Assembly (NCBI RefSeq): GCF_024213665.1
Contig: NZ_JANAVP010000004.1
Span: 186,001 to 250,000, forward strand
Length of the DNA: 64,000 nt
Reading direction: 5' to 3'
Origin: Streptomyces sp. A3M-1-3
GTDB taxonomy: Bacteria > Actinomycetota > Actinomycetes > Streptomycetales > Streptomycetaceae
Part shown: positions 37,775-47,288 of the stretch, in pieces
Layout: every line of letters begins with the position of its first letter
How positions within the stretch are numbered: position 1 is the stretch's first letter
Position numbers and translations under genes: made by a program
The notes under the pieces: generated by a model
The model's input: the letters and a program-made list of their open reading frames with translations, nothing else
What the model was told of the DNA's origin: nothing
The model's database searches: none

Positions 37775-39109
37775 ATGGGCGGCGCGGGACCCTCCCCCCA
37801 CTTCGCGGGGGGACCACCGGGCCCGGTGATGGACCGGGACGAGGTGGACCGTGCGCTGGCTCGGCTCGGCGCGGAGCACGAGGCGATCGAGACCTCGCTC
37901 CTCGCCCTCCAGGACCACGCGGGCCGCAGGCTCCTCGAAGGCGCCGAGCTGACCGGCACCACCAAGGACCGCTGGGCCGGGACCGAGCAGGCCGTCTCGC
38001 TGCTCTGGTCCTACTTCGACGCGTACACCGCCGCTCTCACCGATGCCCGCGAGAAGCGCGGCAGGCGGCGCTGGCCCACCCGTGAGGACCTGACCGAGCT
38101 GACCGAGCTGCTGCGCGGCCGCTGCGTCACCATCGCCGGCGGCACCTCCGGGCATGCCGCCCCCTCGATCACCGGACCCGCCAAGCTCACCGAGGAGTTC
38201 ACGCTCGAGGAGCTGGTCGGCCGGATGAACGAGCTGTACGCGCAGTCGCTGGACATGGTGGTGGCGGCGGACGCGGTGTGGTCCGCCCTGCCCGCCCGGA
38301 TCGACCTGCTCTCGGCCGAGCTGCACCGCACCCGTTCGCTGGCGCACTCCGTCGGCGTACGGCCGGGCGAGCACCCCTCGGGCGACGACCTGGAGTCGAT
38401 CACGCATGAACTGACCACGCTGCGCGCGCAGGTGGTGTCCGACCCGCTGGCGTTCTGGGTGCCGGCGCCCCGCAGTTCCGCCCCCGGTGGCGGACGCCCC
38501 GACACCGGACGGTACGACCGGGCGGCCCGGGCGCTGGAGGATGTCCGGCGCGAGATCGAGGCGGTCCTGGACGTCCGTCAGGACGCCGAGCAGCGGCTGC
38601 TGAGCCTGCGCGATGTGCTCTCGCGTGCCGACCTCACGCTCTCCGAGGCGCGGGCCGCACGCGGCGAGGTGCTGGCCAAGATCGCCGCCTCCGAGGTGCC
38701 GGCGGTCAGCGGCCCGTCGACCGCCCTGCAGGAGCAGCTGGCGACGGCGGCCGAGTACCGCAGGCACGCGCAGTGGCACCGGCTCTCCCCGCTCCTGGAG
38801 TCCCTGGAGCGCCGCGCTGAGGACGAACTGATGCGGGCCCGCGAGTCGTTGACCGCGGTCACCGCGCCGCTCGCGGTCCGGGCGGAGCTGCGCGGCCGCC
38901 TCGACGCGTACAAGGCTAAGGTCGCCCGGCACGGCATGGCCGAGGACCCGCTGCTGATCGAGCGGTACGACGCGGCCCGGCGGATGCTGTGGAGCGCGCC
39001 CTGCGATCTGCGCGCCGCCGAGCAGGCGGTCCTGCGCTTCCAGCAGGCCGCGGCAGAAGTCCTGGTCCCGCGACAGTCCGGGCCCACCGACCGCAGGGGG
39101 GAATCATGA
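37775..39109 (+). CDS. Coiled-coil protein of the PknG-like cluster
   Basis: A 444-residue, mostly helical soluble protein without signal or membrane span. Charged heptad-like segments (RALEDVRREIEAVLDVRQDA, LLESLERRAEDELMRARESL) indicate coiled coils. No catalytic motif was found. It lies between the binding-protein and kinase genes and its stop overlaps the kinase start (ATGA), so it is translated with the kinase and is a likely scaffold or substrate. ATG 37775 follows GGAGG. Confidence 0.8.
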   Translation: MGGAGPSPHFAGGPPGPVMDRDEVDRALARLGAEHEAIETSLLALQDHAGRRLLEGAELTGTTKDRWAGTEQAVSLLWSYFDAYTAALTDAREKRGRRRWPTREDLTELTELLRGRCVTIAGGTSGHAAPSITGPAKLTEEFTLEELVGRMNELYAQSLDMVVAADAVWSALPARIDLLSAELHRTRSLAHSVGVRPGEHPSGDDLESITHELTTLRAQVVSDPLAFWVPAPRSSAPGGGRPDTGRYDRAARALEDVRREIEAVLDVRQDAEQRLLSLRDVLSRADLTLSEARAARGEVLAKIAASEVPAVSGPSTALQEQLATAAEYRRHAQWHRLSPLLESLERRAEDELMRARESLTAVTAPLAVRAELRGRLDAYKAKVARHGMAEDPLLIERYDAARRMLWSAPCDLRAAEQAVLRFQQAAAEVLVPRQSGPTDRRGES

Positions 39110-42100
39110 GTGAGGCGGCGAAGTGCCAGCGCCCCGGGTGCGAGGGCTCGTACGAGGACATGGGCGGCGGGGAGCTGTACTGCGGCACGTGCGGGCTCGC
39201 CCCCGTCGTCGCGCCGAACGGCGGCCTGACCTCCCCGCCGACCGGCATCACCGGTGGCCGGGGCCGCGGCAGCAACAGCAGTTCGGCGCGGAGCGGTTCG
39301 CAGGGGTCCGCGCGCTCGTCCCACTCCTCCCGCTCCTCCCGTTCCTCCCGTTCCTCCACCTCCCGGCGGTCGGTGTCCGGGCGGCTGTCCCGCTCGCTCT
39401 CCGGTGTCGGCAGCGCGCGGTCCGTCTCGGTGCGCAGTTCCGGATCCACCACGTCGTCGTCCGGGCGCAACCGGCTCGGTGCCGGGCTGGTCGCCGTGCC
39501 GGAGGTGCCGCGCCCCGATCCGGCGGCGGCGGTGCTGGAGAACCCGGAAGTTCCCGAGCGGAAGCGGTTCTGCTCGCGTTCGGACTGCGGGGCGCAGGTG
39601 GGGCGCTCCCGCGGTGAGCGGCCCGGCCGCACGGAGGGCTTCTGCACCAAGTGCGGGCACCCGTACTCCTTCGTGCCGAAGCTGCGCACCGGCGACATCG
39701 TGCACGGCCAGTACGAGGTGGCGGGCTGCCTGGCGCACGGCGGCCTGGGCTGGGTCTACCTCGCCTACGACCGGGCGGTCTCGGACCGCTGGGTGGTGCT
39801 GAAGGGTCTGCTCGACACGGGCGACCAGGACGCCATGGCCGCGGCGATCTCGGAGCGACGCTTCCTCGCCGAGATCGAGCACTCCAACATCGTCCGCATC
39901 TACAACTTCGTCGAGCACCTGGACCAGCGGACCGGCTCCATGGACGGCTACATCGTCATGGAGTACGTCGGCGGCAAGTCGCTCAAGGAGATCGCCAATG
40001 ACCGGCGCGGGCCGGCCGGCCGGCGTGATCCGCTGCCGGTCGAACAGGCGTGTGCGTACGGCATCGAGGCGCTGGAGGCGCTCGGCCATCTGCACAGCCG
40101 GAACCTGCTGTACTGCGACTTCAAGGTCGACAACGCGATTCAGCAGCAGGACCAGCTCAAGCTCATCGACATGGGCGCGGTCCGCAGGATGGACGACGAC
40201 GAGAGCGCGATCTACGGCACGGTCGGGTACCAGGCGCCGGAGGTTGCGGAGGTGGGCCCGTCCGTCGCCTCCGACCTGTACACGGTGGCGCGCACGCTGG
40301 CCGTGCTGACCTTCGACTTCCAGGGGTACACGAACGTCTTCGTGGACAGCCTGCCGGACCCCGACAACATCGAGGTCTTCCGGACGTACGAGTCCTTCTA
40401 CCGGCTTCTGGTCCGGGCGACCGACCCTGATCCGGCGCGGCGGTTCGCCTCCGCGCAGGAGATGGCCGAGCAGCTGACGGGCGTGCTGCGCGAGGTGGTG
40501 GCGCTCCAGACAGGCCGTCCGAGACCTCAGCTGTCGACGCTGTTCGGCCCGGAACTCAAGGTCACGGACTCAGAGTTGTTCGCCGAACTGGCGGACGACG
40601 TCACCCAGCTCGGTGCGCGTACGCCTCCGGCGCGGCGAGGAGTACGCGGTCGCGGTCGCGGAGCGGCCCGTACCGCCCTGCCGCCGGGCGCGATCCCGGC
40701 CCAGCCGGTGGGCGGCGGAGCCGCGGTGGGCGGCGCAGCCGCGGTGGGCGGCGGAGCCGCCGGCGGCGCGGGAACCGCTGTCGGCGCCGGGACGACGGGC
40801 GCGCCCGCCCTCGGCACAACGGCCCCGCACCTCCCGCCCGCCGGCCCGGCCGCCGGATCCCCGTCCGGGAGCAGCGGGGGCGCCCCGTACGGTGCGGGCA
40901 TCGTCGGCGCCGCCGCAACGCACGCCGCAGGCAGGGCGGTCGGCACTTCTGGTGCCGGGCAGCACCCCGGCGCCGCAGGCGGGAGCGCACCCCATGGCGG
41001 CGCAGCCGCCGGAGTCGGCACCGCCGGCGGCGGGGCGCATGTCCTGGGTGCCGCGCCCTCGGGCGCGGGACAGGGCCCCGCCGGTGGGGGCCCCTCCTAC
41101 GGCGGCGCGACCCCGCCCGGCGTCGCCGCAGGCGCCTCCGGCGTGGGCGGAATCGCGCCGTACGGCAGCGGGGCGGCTGGCGCCTCCGGCACTCACACGT
41201 ACGGCAGCCCGGGGACTCCCGGTGCCGAAGGCACCCCCGGGTACGGCGGCTCGTCGGGCGGCGGGGTGGCCGGCGGCAGCGGGCACGCCTATGCGGCGCC
41301 CGGCCACCCGGTATCCGGCACCGCGTACGCGCCCACGCACGCCGCGCTCCCGGTACCCGGCGCCGCAGGCGCCCCCGGCACCGTGGGGGGCCCGTACGCG
41401 CACGCGTACCTCGCTTCGCTCGACGCTCGGGCGACCTCGCTCGCGCTGCCCGTGCCCCGCGTCGATCCGAACGACCCCAACGCGGGGTTCCTCGCCGGGC
41501 TCATGGCCTCCGCGCCGGCCGAGCTGATAGCCGCCCTGCACTCCGCGCCCGCCAACTCCGTGGAGCGGCGGCTGCGTGAGCTGCGGGCCCGGCTGGAGAT
41601 GGGCGAGCCGGCCTCCGCCGCCAGAGCGCTGGAGTCCCTGGAGGCCGACCACCCGGACGACTGGCGGGTGGTCTGGTACCGCGGTGTCGCCTCGCTCGTG
41701 ACGGGCGACAACGAGATCGCGGCGCTGTCCTTCGACGCGATCTACGACGCGTTCCCGGGCGAACCCGCGCCGAAGCTCGCACTCGGCGTGTGCGCCGAGG
41801 TCCTCGGCCAGCTGGACAACGCGGCCGAGTACTACCGCCTCGTCTGGGCGACCGACCCGAGCTACGTGAGCGCCGCGTTCGGCCTCGCGCGGGTACAGCT
41901 GGCCGCCGGGGACCGGGCGAGCGCCGTACGGTCCCTGGAGTCCGTACCGGAGGCGTCGATCCACTACACGGCGGCGCGGGTCGCCGCCGTACGGGCGCGG
42001 CTGCGCCAACGCGCCGCGCACGACCCGCTGCTGGACGATCTGACCGCGGCCGCGGGGCAGGTCGAGGCCCTGCAGCAGTTCGGGCTGGATGCCGTACGCC

Positions 42101-42333
42101 GCGAGCGGTTGTCGACCGAGGTTCTGGGTACGGCGCTCGACTGGGTACTCTCCGGTAGCCGAGGGGCGCGTCCCGTACAGACGGCGCTGCTCGGCAGTCA
42201 ACTGGACGAGCGGGGCCTGCGCTTCGGTCTGGAGCGCTCGTACCGCGTCCTCGCCCGGCTTGCACAGCGTGGCGAGGAAAGGATCGAACTGGTGGAGCGG
42301 GCCAACCGTCTCCGACCCCGGACGTGGGTGTGA
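39106..42333 (+). CDS. pknG: PknG-like serine/threonine kinase with zinc ribbons, low-complexity linker and TPR domain
   Basis: A 1,075-residue kinase. Order: zinc ribbon 1 (Cys7, 12, 26, 29), Ser/Arg-rich stretch (55-120), zinc ribbon 2 (Cys156, 161, 180, 183), kinase domain from about 200 (Lys233 in VVLKGL, catalytic loop YCDFKVDN with Asp338, metal loop LIDMGAV with Asp355), a Gly/Ala/Pro-rich linker of about 280 residues (505-783), then a TPR region (from about 790). Kinase and TPR match mycobacterial PknG (750 residues), which phosphorylates FHA protein GarA; the added linker explains the larger size. It overlaps the coiled-coil gene by ATGA. Confidence 0.88.
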   Translation: MSEAAKCQRPGCEGSYEDMGGGELYCGTCGLAPVVAPNGGLTSPPTGITGGRGRGSNSSSARSGSQGSARSSHSSRSSRSSRSSTSRRSVSGRLSRSLSGVGSARSVSVRSSGSTTSSSGRNRLGAGLVAVPEVPRPDPAAAVLENPEVPERKRFCSRSDCGAQVGRSRGERPGRTEGFCTKCGHPYSFVPKLRTGDIVHGQYEVAGCLAHGGLGWVYLAYDRAVSDRWVVLKGLLDTGDQDAMAAAISERRFLAEIEHSNIVRIYNFVEHLDQRTGSMDGYIVMEYVGGKSLKEIANDRRGPAGRRDPLPVEQACAYGIEALEALGHLHSRNLLYCDFKVDNAIQQQDQLKLIDMGAVRRMDDDESAIYGTVGYQAPEVAEVGPSVASDLYTVARTLAVLTFDFQGYTNVFVDSLPDPDNIEVFRTYESFYRLLVRATDPDPARRFASAQEMAEQLTGVLREVVALQTGRPRPQLSTLFGPELKVTDSELFAELADDVTQLGARTPPARRGVRGRGRGAARTALPPGAIPAQPVGGGAAVGGAAAVGGGAAGGAGTAVGAGTTGAPALGTTAPHLPPAGPAAGSPSGSSGGAPYGAGIVGAAATHAAGRAVGTSGAGQHPGAAGGSAPHGGAAAGVGTAGGGAHVLGAAPSGAGQGPAGGGPSYGGATPPGVAAGASGVGGIAPYGSGAAGASGTHTYGSPGTPGAEGTPGYGGSSGGGVAGGSGHAYAAPGHPVSGTAYAPTHAALPVPGAAGAPGTVGGPYAHAYLASLDARATSLALPVPRVDPNDPNAGFLAGLMASAPAELIAALHSAPANSVERRLRELRARLEMGEPASAARALESLEADHPDDWRVVWYRGVASLVTGDNEIAALSFDAIYDAFPGEPAPKLALGVCAEVLGQLDNAAEYYRLVWATDPSYVSAAFGLARVQLAAGDRASAVRSLESVPEASIHYTAARVAAVRARLRQRAAHDPLLDDLTAAAGQVEALQQFGLDAVRRERLSTEVLGTALDWVLSGSRGARPVQTALLGSQLDERGLRFGLERSYRVLARLAQRGEERIELVERANRLRPRTWV

Positions 42334-42336
42334 TTG

Positions 42337-43701
42337 ATGTCGCGGATGCACCAACTGTCTGCCTGCCCCAGCTGTGAGGAACCGCTGGAGGAGGGTGACA
42401 AGTTCTGCGGTGTCTGCGGGTACGACCTGTCGGCCGTCCCGCAGCCGCCCGGCGACCACCCCACTGTGGCCCTCAACGGGTCGGGACCGCATGCCCCGTT
42501 GGAGTGGCCGGACGCGCCGGAGTTGGGCAGTTCCGACTCGCCCGCGCCGGTGCACCGGCCCGCCGACCTGCCCGGTACCGACTCGGGCGGGAGGGAACTC
42601 CCGTCGGCGGTGAGGTTCGACGGGCCGCCCGCCCCGGACGAGTACCCACTCGCAGCCCCCGCTCCGGCCCCGGCGTCCGCCCCGGCCCCGGCGCCCCCGG
42701 CCGCCCCCGCACCGGTCCCGGACCCCGCCGCGGACCCACGGACCGCCGCGCCCGGGACACCGCCGGCCGGCCAGGCCGCGGGGCCGGTCTGTGTGGCCTG
42801 CCGCGCGGGCCGCGTCGACGACGACGGGTACTGCGAGAACTGCGGGCACGCCCAGCCGCGCGAGCGCGACCACATGGAGCAGGAGCTCGGCGCGGTCGCG
42901 GCGGTCAGCGACCGCGGCCTGCGCCACCACCGCAACGAGGATTCCTTCGCGGTGTCCGCCACCGCGCTGCCGGACGGCTCCCCTGCCGTCGTGGCGATCG
43001 TCTGCGACGGTGTGTCGTCGGCAAGCCGTCCCGACGAGGCCTCGGCCGCCGCGGCGAGCGCGGCGAACGAGTCCCTGCTGGCCGCGCTGCCGCGCGGTAC
43101 GCACCCGCAGCAGGCCATGCACGAGGCGATCGTCGCCGCCTCGGAATCGGTCAACTCCCTTGCCCAGGCGCAGTCCGACGCGCTGGAGCACGACCCGCAC
43201 CGCCACCAGAACGCCCCGGCCTGCACGCTCGTCGGCGCCATCGTGGCCGGCGGCCTGCTGATCGTCGGCTGGGTCGGCGACAGCCGCGTGTACTGGGTGC
43301 CCGTCGACCGTACGACCCCGCCGGCCCGGCTCACGGAGGACGACTCGTGGGCCGCGCAAATGGTCGCGGCGGGCCTGATGAACGAGGCCGAGGCGTACGC
43401 CGACGAGCGCGCCCACGCCATCACCGGCTGGCTGGGCGCCGACGCGTACGAACTGGAGCCGCACACCGCGTCCTTCAAGCCGGACCGGCCGGGTGTGGTG
43501 GTGGTGTGCACGGATGGCCTGTGGAACTACGCGGAGGCGGCCGAGGAGATGGCGCGGGTGCTGCCCGCCGATTCCCACCACAGGCCGCTGCACAGCGCGC
43601 AGGTGCTGGTCGGCCACGCCCTGGACGGCGGCGGCCACGACAACGTAACAGTGGCCGTGCTGCCGTTCCCCGTGCCGCCGCAAGGGGCAGGATCGGCCTG
43701 A
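42337..43701 (+). CDS. PP2C-type protein phosphatase with two zinc ribbons
   Basis: A 454-residue protein. Zinc ribbon CPSCEEPLEEGDKFCGVCG at the start, a long Pro/Ala-rich stretch, a second ribbon CVACRAGRVDDDGYCENCG, then a PP2C phosphatase domain with the metal motifs RNEDSF, CDGVSSA, GDSRVYWV, TDGLWNY and GGHDNVTVAV all intact. It starts 3 bases after the kinase stop. It is the obvious candidate to reverse phosphorylation by the PknG-like kinase. ATG 42337 is used; TTG 42334 and ATG 42349 are alternatives and no strong ribosome site decides. Confidence 0.9.
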   Translation: MSRMHQLSACPSCEEPLEEGDKFCGVCGYDLSAVPQPPGDHPTVALNGSGPHAPLEWPDAPELGSSDSPAPVHRPADLPGTDSGGRELPSAVRFDGPPAPDEYPLAAPAPAPASAPAPAPPAAPAPVPDPAADPRTAAPGTPPAGQAAGPVCVACRAGRVDDDGYCENCGHAQPRERDHMEQELGAVAAVSDRGLRHHRNEDSFAVSATALPDGSPAVVAIVCDGVSSASRPDEASAAAASAANESLLAALPRGTHPQQAMHEAIVAASESVNSLAQAQSDALEHDPHRHQNAPACTLVGAIVAGGLLIVGWVGDSRVYWVPVDRTTPPARLTEDDSWAAQMVAAGLMNEAEAYADERAHAITGWLGADAYELEPHTASFKPDRPGVVVVCTDGLWNYAEAAEEMARVLPADSHHRPLHSAQVLVGHALDGGGHDNVTVAVLPFPVPPQGAGSA

Positions 43702-43806
43702 ACGAACCGTCCCCCGCCGGACGGTGACCCGTCGCCGAACGTCACAGTTCCCGGGATCCATTTGTCTACTTGTCACTAGCCTGCGGAGCCTCAAGGAGTC
43801 GATTCG

Positions 43807-45168
43807 ATGGCCAACTTCTCCAAGTCCCACGTGCCGCAGTTCTCCGTCGAGGTGTACCAGAACGAATACCTGCCGGAGGGCGGCCGCGAGGTCAACGCGA
43901 TCGTCACCGTCACGTCCACCGGCGGCGGCACCAGCGGTGGCGTGCCGCTGACCGGCGTCGGGGCGTCGCCGTCGTCCATACCGGGGCAGGCACCCGGCGC
44001 GGCCGTGGTGATCATGGTGGACTGTTCCGGTTCGATGGACTACCCGCCGACCAAGATGCGCAACGCCCGCGATGCGACGGCCGCGGCGATCGACACCCTG
44101 CGTGACGGCGTCGCCTTCGCCGTCGTCGGCGGCACGCATGTGGCCAAGGAGGTCTACCCCGGCAACGGGCGGCCGGCCTCGGCCGACGACCAGACCCGCG
44201 CCCAGGCCAAGGAGGCGCTGCGCAAGCTCAGCGCGGGCGGCGGCACCGCCATCGGGACCTGGCTGCGGCTGGCCGACCGGCTGCTCGGGTCGGCCGATGT
44301 CGCGATACGGCACGGCATCCTGCTCACCGACGGCCGTAACGAGCACGAGTCCCCCGAGGACCTGCGGGCCGCCCTCGACGCCTGCGCGGGCCGCTTCACC
44401 TGCGACGCACGCGGTGTCGGCACGGACTGGGAGGTCAAAGAGGTCACCGGCATCGCCTCGGCGCTGCTGGGCACGGCAGACATCGTCGCCGACCCGTCGG
44501 GCCTGGCCGCGGACTTCACGCAGATGATGGAGAACGCGATGGGCAAGGAGGTCGCCGATGTCGCACTGCGGCTGTGGACCCCGGTGGACACGGAGATCAA
44601 GTTCGTCAAGCAGGTGGCGCCCACGGTCGAGGAGTTGACCGACCGCCGTACGGAGGTGGGCCCACGGGCCGGCGACTACCCGACGGGCTCGTGGGGCGAC
44701 GAGTCCCGCGATTACCACGTGTGCGTGCAGGTGCCCGAGGCCGGGATCGGCCGGGAGATGCTCGCCGCCCGCGTCTCGCTCGTGCTGCCCGATCCGTCCG
44801 GTGGCGCGCCGCAGACCTTGTCGCAGGGTCTCGTACGGGCCGTGTGGACCGACGACATGGCGGCCTCCACCTCCATCAACCCGCAGGTCGCCCACTACAC
44901 AGGTCAGGCCGAACTGGCGCAGGTCATCCAACAGGGCCTGGATGCCCGCAAGTCGGGCGACTTCGACGGCGCGACGGCCAAACTCGGCCGGGCCGTGCAG
45001 CTCGCCGGCGCCTCCGGGAACGAGGACACCGCGAAGTTGCTGGCGAAGGTGGTGGACGTCGTCGATGCGGCGACAGGTACTGTGCGGCTGAAGGCGAAGG
45101 TCGCGGACGCGGACGAGATGACCCTCGAAACGCGCTCCACCAAGACAGTTCGCGTGAAGAAGTCCTGA
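43807..45168 (+). CDS. vWA-domain protein of the PknG-like cluster
   Basis: A 453-residue cytoplasmic protein. An N-terminal beta region (FSVEVYQNEYLPEGGREVNA) leads into a von Willebrand A domain with the MIDAS motif DCSGSM and GTAIGTWL and a later LLTDGRNEHESP. The C-terminus (about 380-453) is helical. Similar vWA proteins accompany FHA proteins and kinases/phosphatases in bacterial signalling systems and act as metal-dependent interaction modules. AAGGAG precedes ATG 43807. A 105-bp gap separates it from the phosphatase, so it may have its own promoter as well. Confidence 0.9.
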   Translation: MANFSKSHVPQFSVEVYQNEYLPEGGREVNAIVTVTSTGGGTSGGVPLTGVGASPSSIPGQAPGAAVVIMVDCSGSMDYPPTKMRNARDATAAAIDTLRDGVAFAVVGGTHVAKEVYPGNGRPASADDQTRAQAKEALRKLSAGGGTAIGTWLRLADRLLGSADVAIRHGILLTDGRNEHESPEDLRAALDACAGRFTCDARGVGTDWEVKEVTGIASALLGTADIVADPSGLAADFTQMMENAMGKEVADVALRLWTPVDTEIKFVKQVAPTVEELTDRRTEVGPRAGDYPTGSWGDESRDYHVCVQVPEAGIGREMLAARVSLVLPDPSGGAPQTLSQGLVRAVWTDDMAASTSINPQVAHYTGQAELAQVIQQGLDARKSGDFDGATAKLGRAVQLAGASGNEDTAKLLAKVVDVVDAATGTVRLKAKVADADEMTLETRSTKTVRVKKS

Positions 45169-45216
45169 TTTGCGGTCCCGGTGAGGGGCCGGACATGGAG
45201 AGGGGGAAGTGCCGAC

Positions 45217-46251
45217 ATGCCGACCTGCCCGAACGGACACCAGTCGGGTTCCGACGACTGGTGCGAGGTCTGCGGCCATCGCATGGCCGGTGCGGGCGCG
45301 CCCCCCGGCGCCATGCCGCCCCCGCCGCCCCCGCCGCCCGCTCCCGGATACGACGGCTACGGCTTCCCGCCGGCCGGCGGCGAGCCCACCGCCCAGGCGG
45401 AGCTGTGCCCGCAGTGCCGCACCCCGCGCGAGGCCATGGCCCCGTACTGCGAGGAGTGCCGGTACAACTTCCTGACGCACACGGCGACCTCCTACACCCC
45501 GGTCGCGCCGCCGCAGGCGCCCAGCCTCAACCTGCCCCCGGGCTTCCAGTCCCAGCCGCAGCAGCCGCCGCGTCCGCAGGACCCGTACGAGTACCAGAGC
45601 TCGCGTCCCTCACAGATGAACCGCCCGGCCGAACCGCTGGCGCCGGAGCACCCGGCGCCGTACCAGCCCATGCCGGGCCCCCCGCCGCCGCCCGGGTACC
45701 AGCAGCAGCCACCGCCGCAGCAGCACCAGCACCAGCACCAGCACCAGCACCAGCCGCAGAACGGCGGCGACGACTGGATGCTGCCGCCGCCGGTGCAGCA
45801 GACGCCCCAGCCTCAGCCTCCGCAGCAGCAGCAGTACCAGACGCCCGCGGGCTGGACGGCGACGATAGCGCCGGACCGCGAGTACTTCATGGCGATGATG
45901 CAGCGCAGCGGACCCGACGCGGCCGGCCTCAACCTGCCCGCCTACTCTCCGGAACAGCACCTTCCGCTGTCCGGCAACCAGATCACCATCGGCCGCCGCC
46001 GGCACTCCACGGGCGAGTCCCCCGACATCGACCTGTCCGTGCCGCCGGAGGACCCGGGCGTCTCCCACCAGCACGCCGTCCTGGTCCAGCAGCCGGACGG
46101 CACCTGGGCCGTGGTCGACCAGAACTCCACCAACGGCACCACGATCAACGGCGCCGAGGACTCGATCCAGCCCTATGTCCCGGTCGCGCTGAAGGACGGC
46201 GACCGGGTACACGTGGGCGCCTGGACGACGATCACGGTCCGCCGGGGCTGA
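45217..46251 (+). CDS. FHA-domain protein with zinc ribbons
   Basis: A 344-residue adaptor. The first 90 residues carry two zinc ribbons (CPNGHQSGSDDWCEVCG and CPQCRTPREAMAPYCEECR); the middle is Pro/Gln/His-rich, with a run of His-Gln pairs; the last 100 residues are an FHA domain with TIGRRRHS, SHQHAVL and STNGTTINGA, the phosphothreonine-binding residues. By position it is the GarA-like target or reader of the cluster kinase, although no GarA-type N-terminal ETTS motif was seen. ATG 45217 is the start. Its end overlaps the convergent methyltransferase by 20 bp. Confidence 0.9.
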   Translation: MPTCPNGHQSGSDDWCEVCGHRMAGAGAPPGAMPPPPPPPPAPGYDGYGFPPAGGEPTAQAELCPQCRTPREAMAPYCEECRYNFLTHTATSYTPVAPPQAPSLNLPPGFQSQPQQPPRPQDPYEYQSSRPSQMNRPAEPLAPEHPAPYQPMPGPPPPPGYQQQPPPQQHQHQHQHQHQPQNGGDDWMLPPPVQQTPQPQPPQQQQYQTPAGWTATIAPDREYFMAMMQRSGPDAAGLNLPAYSPEQHLPLSGNQITIGRRRHSTGESPDIDLSVPPEDPGVSHQHAVLVQQPDGTWAVVDQNSTNGTTINGAEDSIQPYVPVALKDGDRVHVGAWTTITVRRG

Positions 46252-47236
46252 CCCCCACACTCCCCGGGTCAGCCCGCCGGGGGCCCAGCGGCCAGGCGTA
46301 CGGGCCCTGCGGGTCGTCCAGCCAGGCCCACTGGCTGGTCGCCGTCACGGTCACCCCGAACCGTTCCCGCCCGGGGCGGTTCTCGCGTCGCCAGAGCGAG
46401 AGCGCCTCGTGCGGGTCCAGCGTGCCCGCGGTCAGCGTGAGCAGGAAGCGGAACAGCTCGTTCTCCAGCGCCTGCCGCGGCAGCCCGCCCACGTACGGCG
46501 GCACCAGCCCGGCCGCGCCCCCGCGCAACGGGACGAAGTACGCCGAGGTGCGCAGGAAGCACCCCTCCGCAGAAGTCGCGTCGCGGACCCGGAGTGCGAT
46601 CAGGCCGGTGGACAGCGGCGCCAGGATGCGCGCTCCGGGCCGGCACTGGCCGAGCCAGGCGTGCGGTACGGCGGGCAGCGTGCAGGTCGCGACGATGCGG
46701 TCGAAGGGGGCGCGCGACGGACAGCCACGGGCGCCGTCGCCGGTGACCACCTTCGGGTGGTAGCCCGCAGCGGCGAGGTGACGACGAGCCGACTCCGTGA
46801 TCTCCGGGTCGAGGTCGACCGTGGTGACCAGCGAGTCCCCGAGCCGGTGGCAGAGCAGCGCCGCGTTGTATCCGGTGCCGGCGCCGATCTCCAGTACCGC
46901 GTCCCCGTCCCGTACTTCCAGCGCCGCGAGCATCCGGGCCATCAGCGACGGCTGGCTGCTGGACGAGACCATCTCGCCGTCCCGGACCAGGGTGGCGATG
47001 GGGCTGTCCGCGTACGCCCCCGTCAGCCAGCGGGCCCGCTGCTCCGGGTCGGGGTCCTCGGCCCACAGCCGCTCGTAGCCGCCGGGCCGGCCGACGTAGT
47101 AGTACGGGACGAACAGATGCCGCGGCACCGCCGCGAACGCCGCCCGCCAGGCGGGGTCCGACAAGGCCCCGGTGGCGTCGATCTCCCGTACCAGCGCGGC
47201 ATGCGCCGCTTCCTGCGCGTCCAGGTGTGCACCCAT
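46232..47236 (-). CDS. PCMT-like SAM-dependent methyltransferase
   Basis: A 334-residue methyltransferase of the protein-L-isoaspartate O-methyltransferase type. VPRHLFVPYYY and SSSQPSLMARML are the lead-in; motif I is VLEIGAGTGYNAALL, followed by VTTVDLDPEITESA and GDGARG. The C-terminal 120 residues are an extension absent from housekeeping Pcm, as in actinobacterial homologues and in enzymes that modify lanthipeptides; no peptide gene is adjacent, so repair of damaged Asp residues or an unknown target is likely. ATG 47236, AGGAAAG upstream. Confidence 0.85.
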   Translation of the reverse strand: MGAHLDAQEAAHAALVREIDATGALSDPAWRAAFAAVPRHLFVPYYYVGRPGGYERLWAEDPDPEQRARWLTGAYADSPIATLVRDGEMVSSSSQPSLMARMLAALEVRDGDAVLEIGAGTGYNAALLCHRLGDSLVTTVDLDPEITESARRHLAAAGYHPKVVTGDGARGCPSRAPFDRIVATCTLPAVPHAWLGQCRPGARILAPLSTGLIALRVRDATSAEGCFLRTSAYFVPLRGGAAGLVPPYVGGLPRQALENELFRFLLTLTAGTLDPHEALSLWRRENRPGRERFGVTVTATSQWAWLDDPQGPYAWPLGPRRADPGSVGVSPGGP

Positions 47237-47288
47237 GCCTCCACTTTCCTGCGCGGGGGGCGGCGGGGCGAGTACCTGGGCGAGTAGT

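Noticed and set aside
40570..45480. A very long minus-strand open frame opposite the kinase-phosphatase-vWA genes
   Set aside because: It is an antisense shadow produced by high GC third positions; it has low-complexity Arg/Gly/Val content and the plus-strand genes have clear domains.
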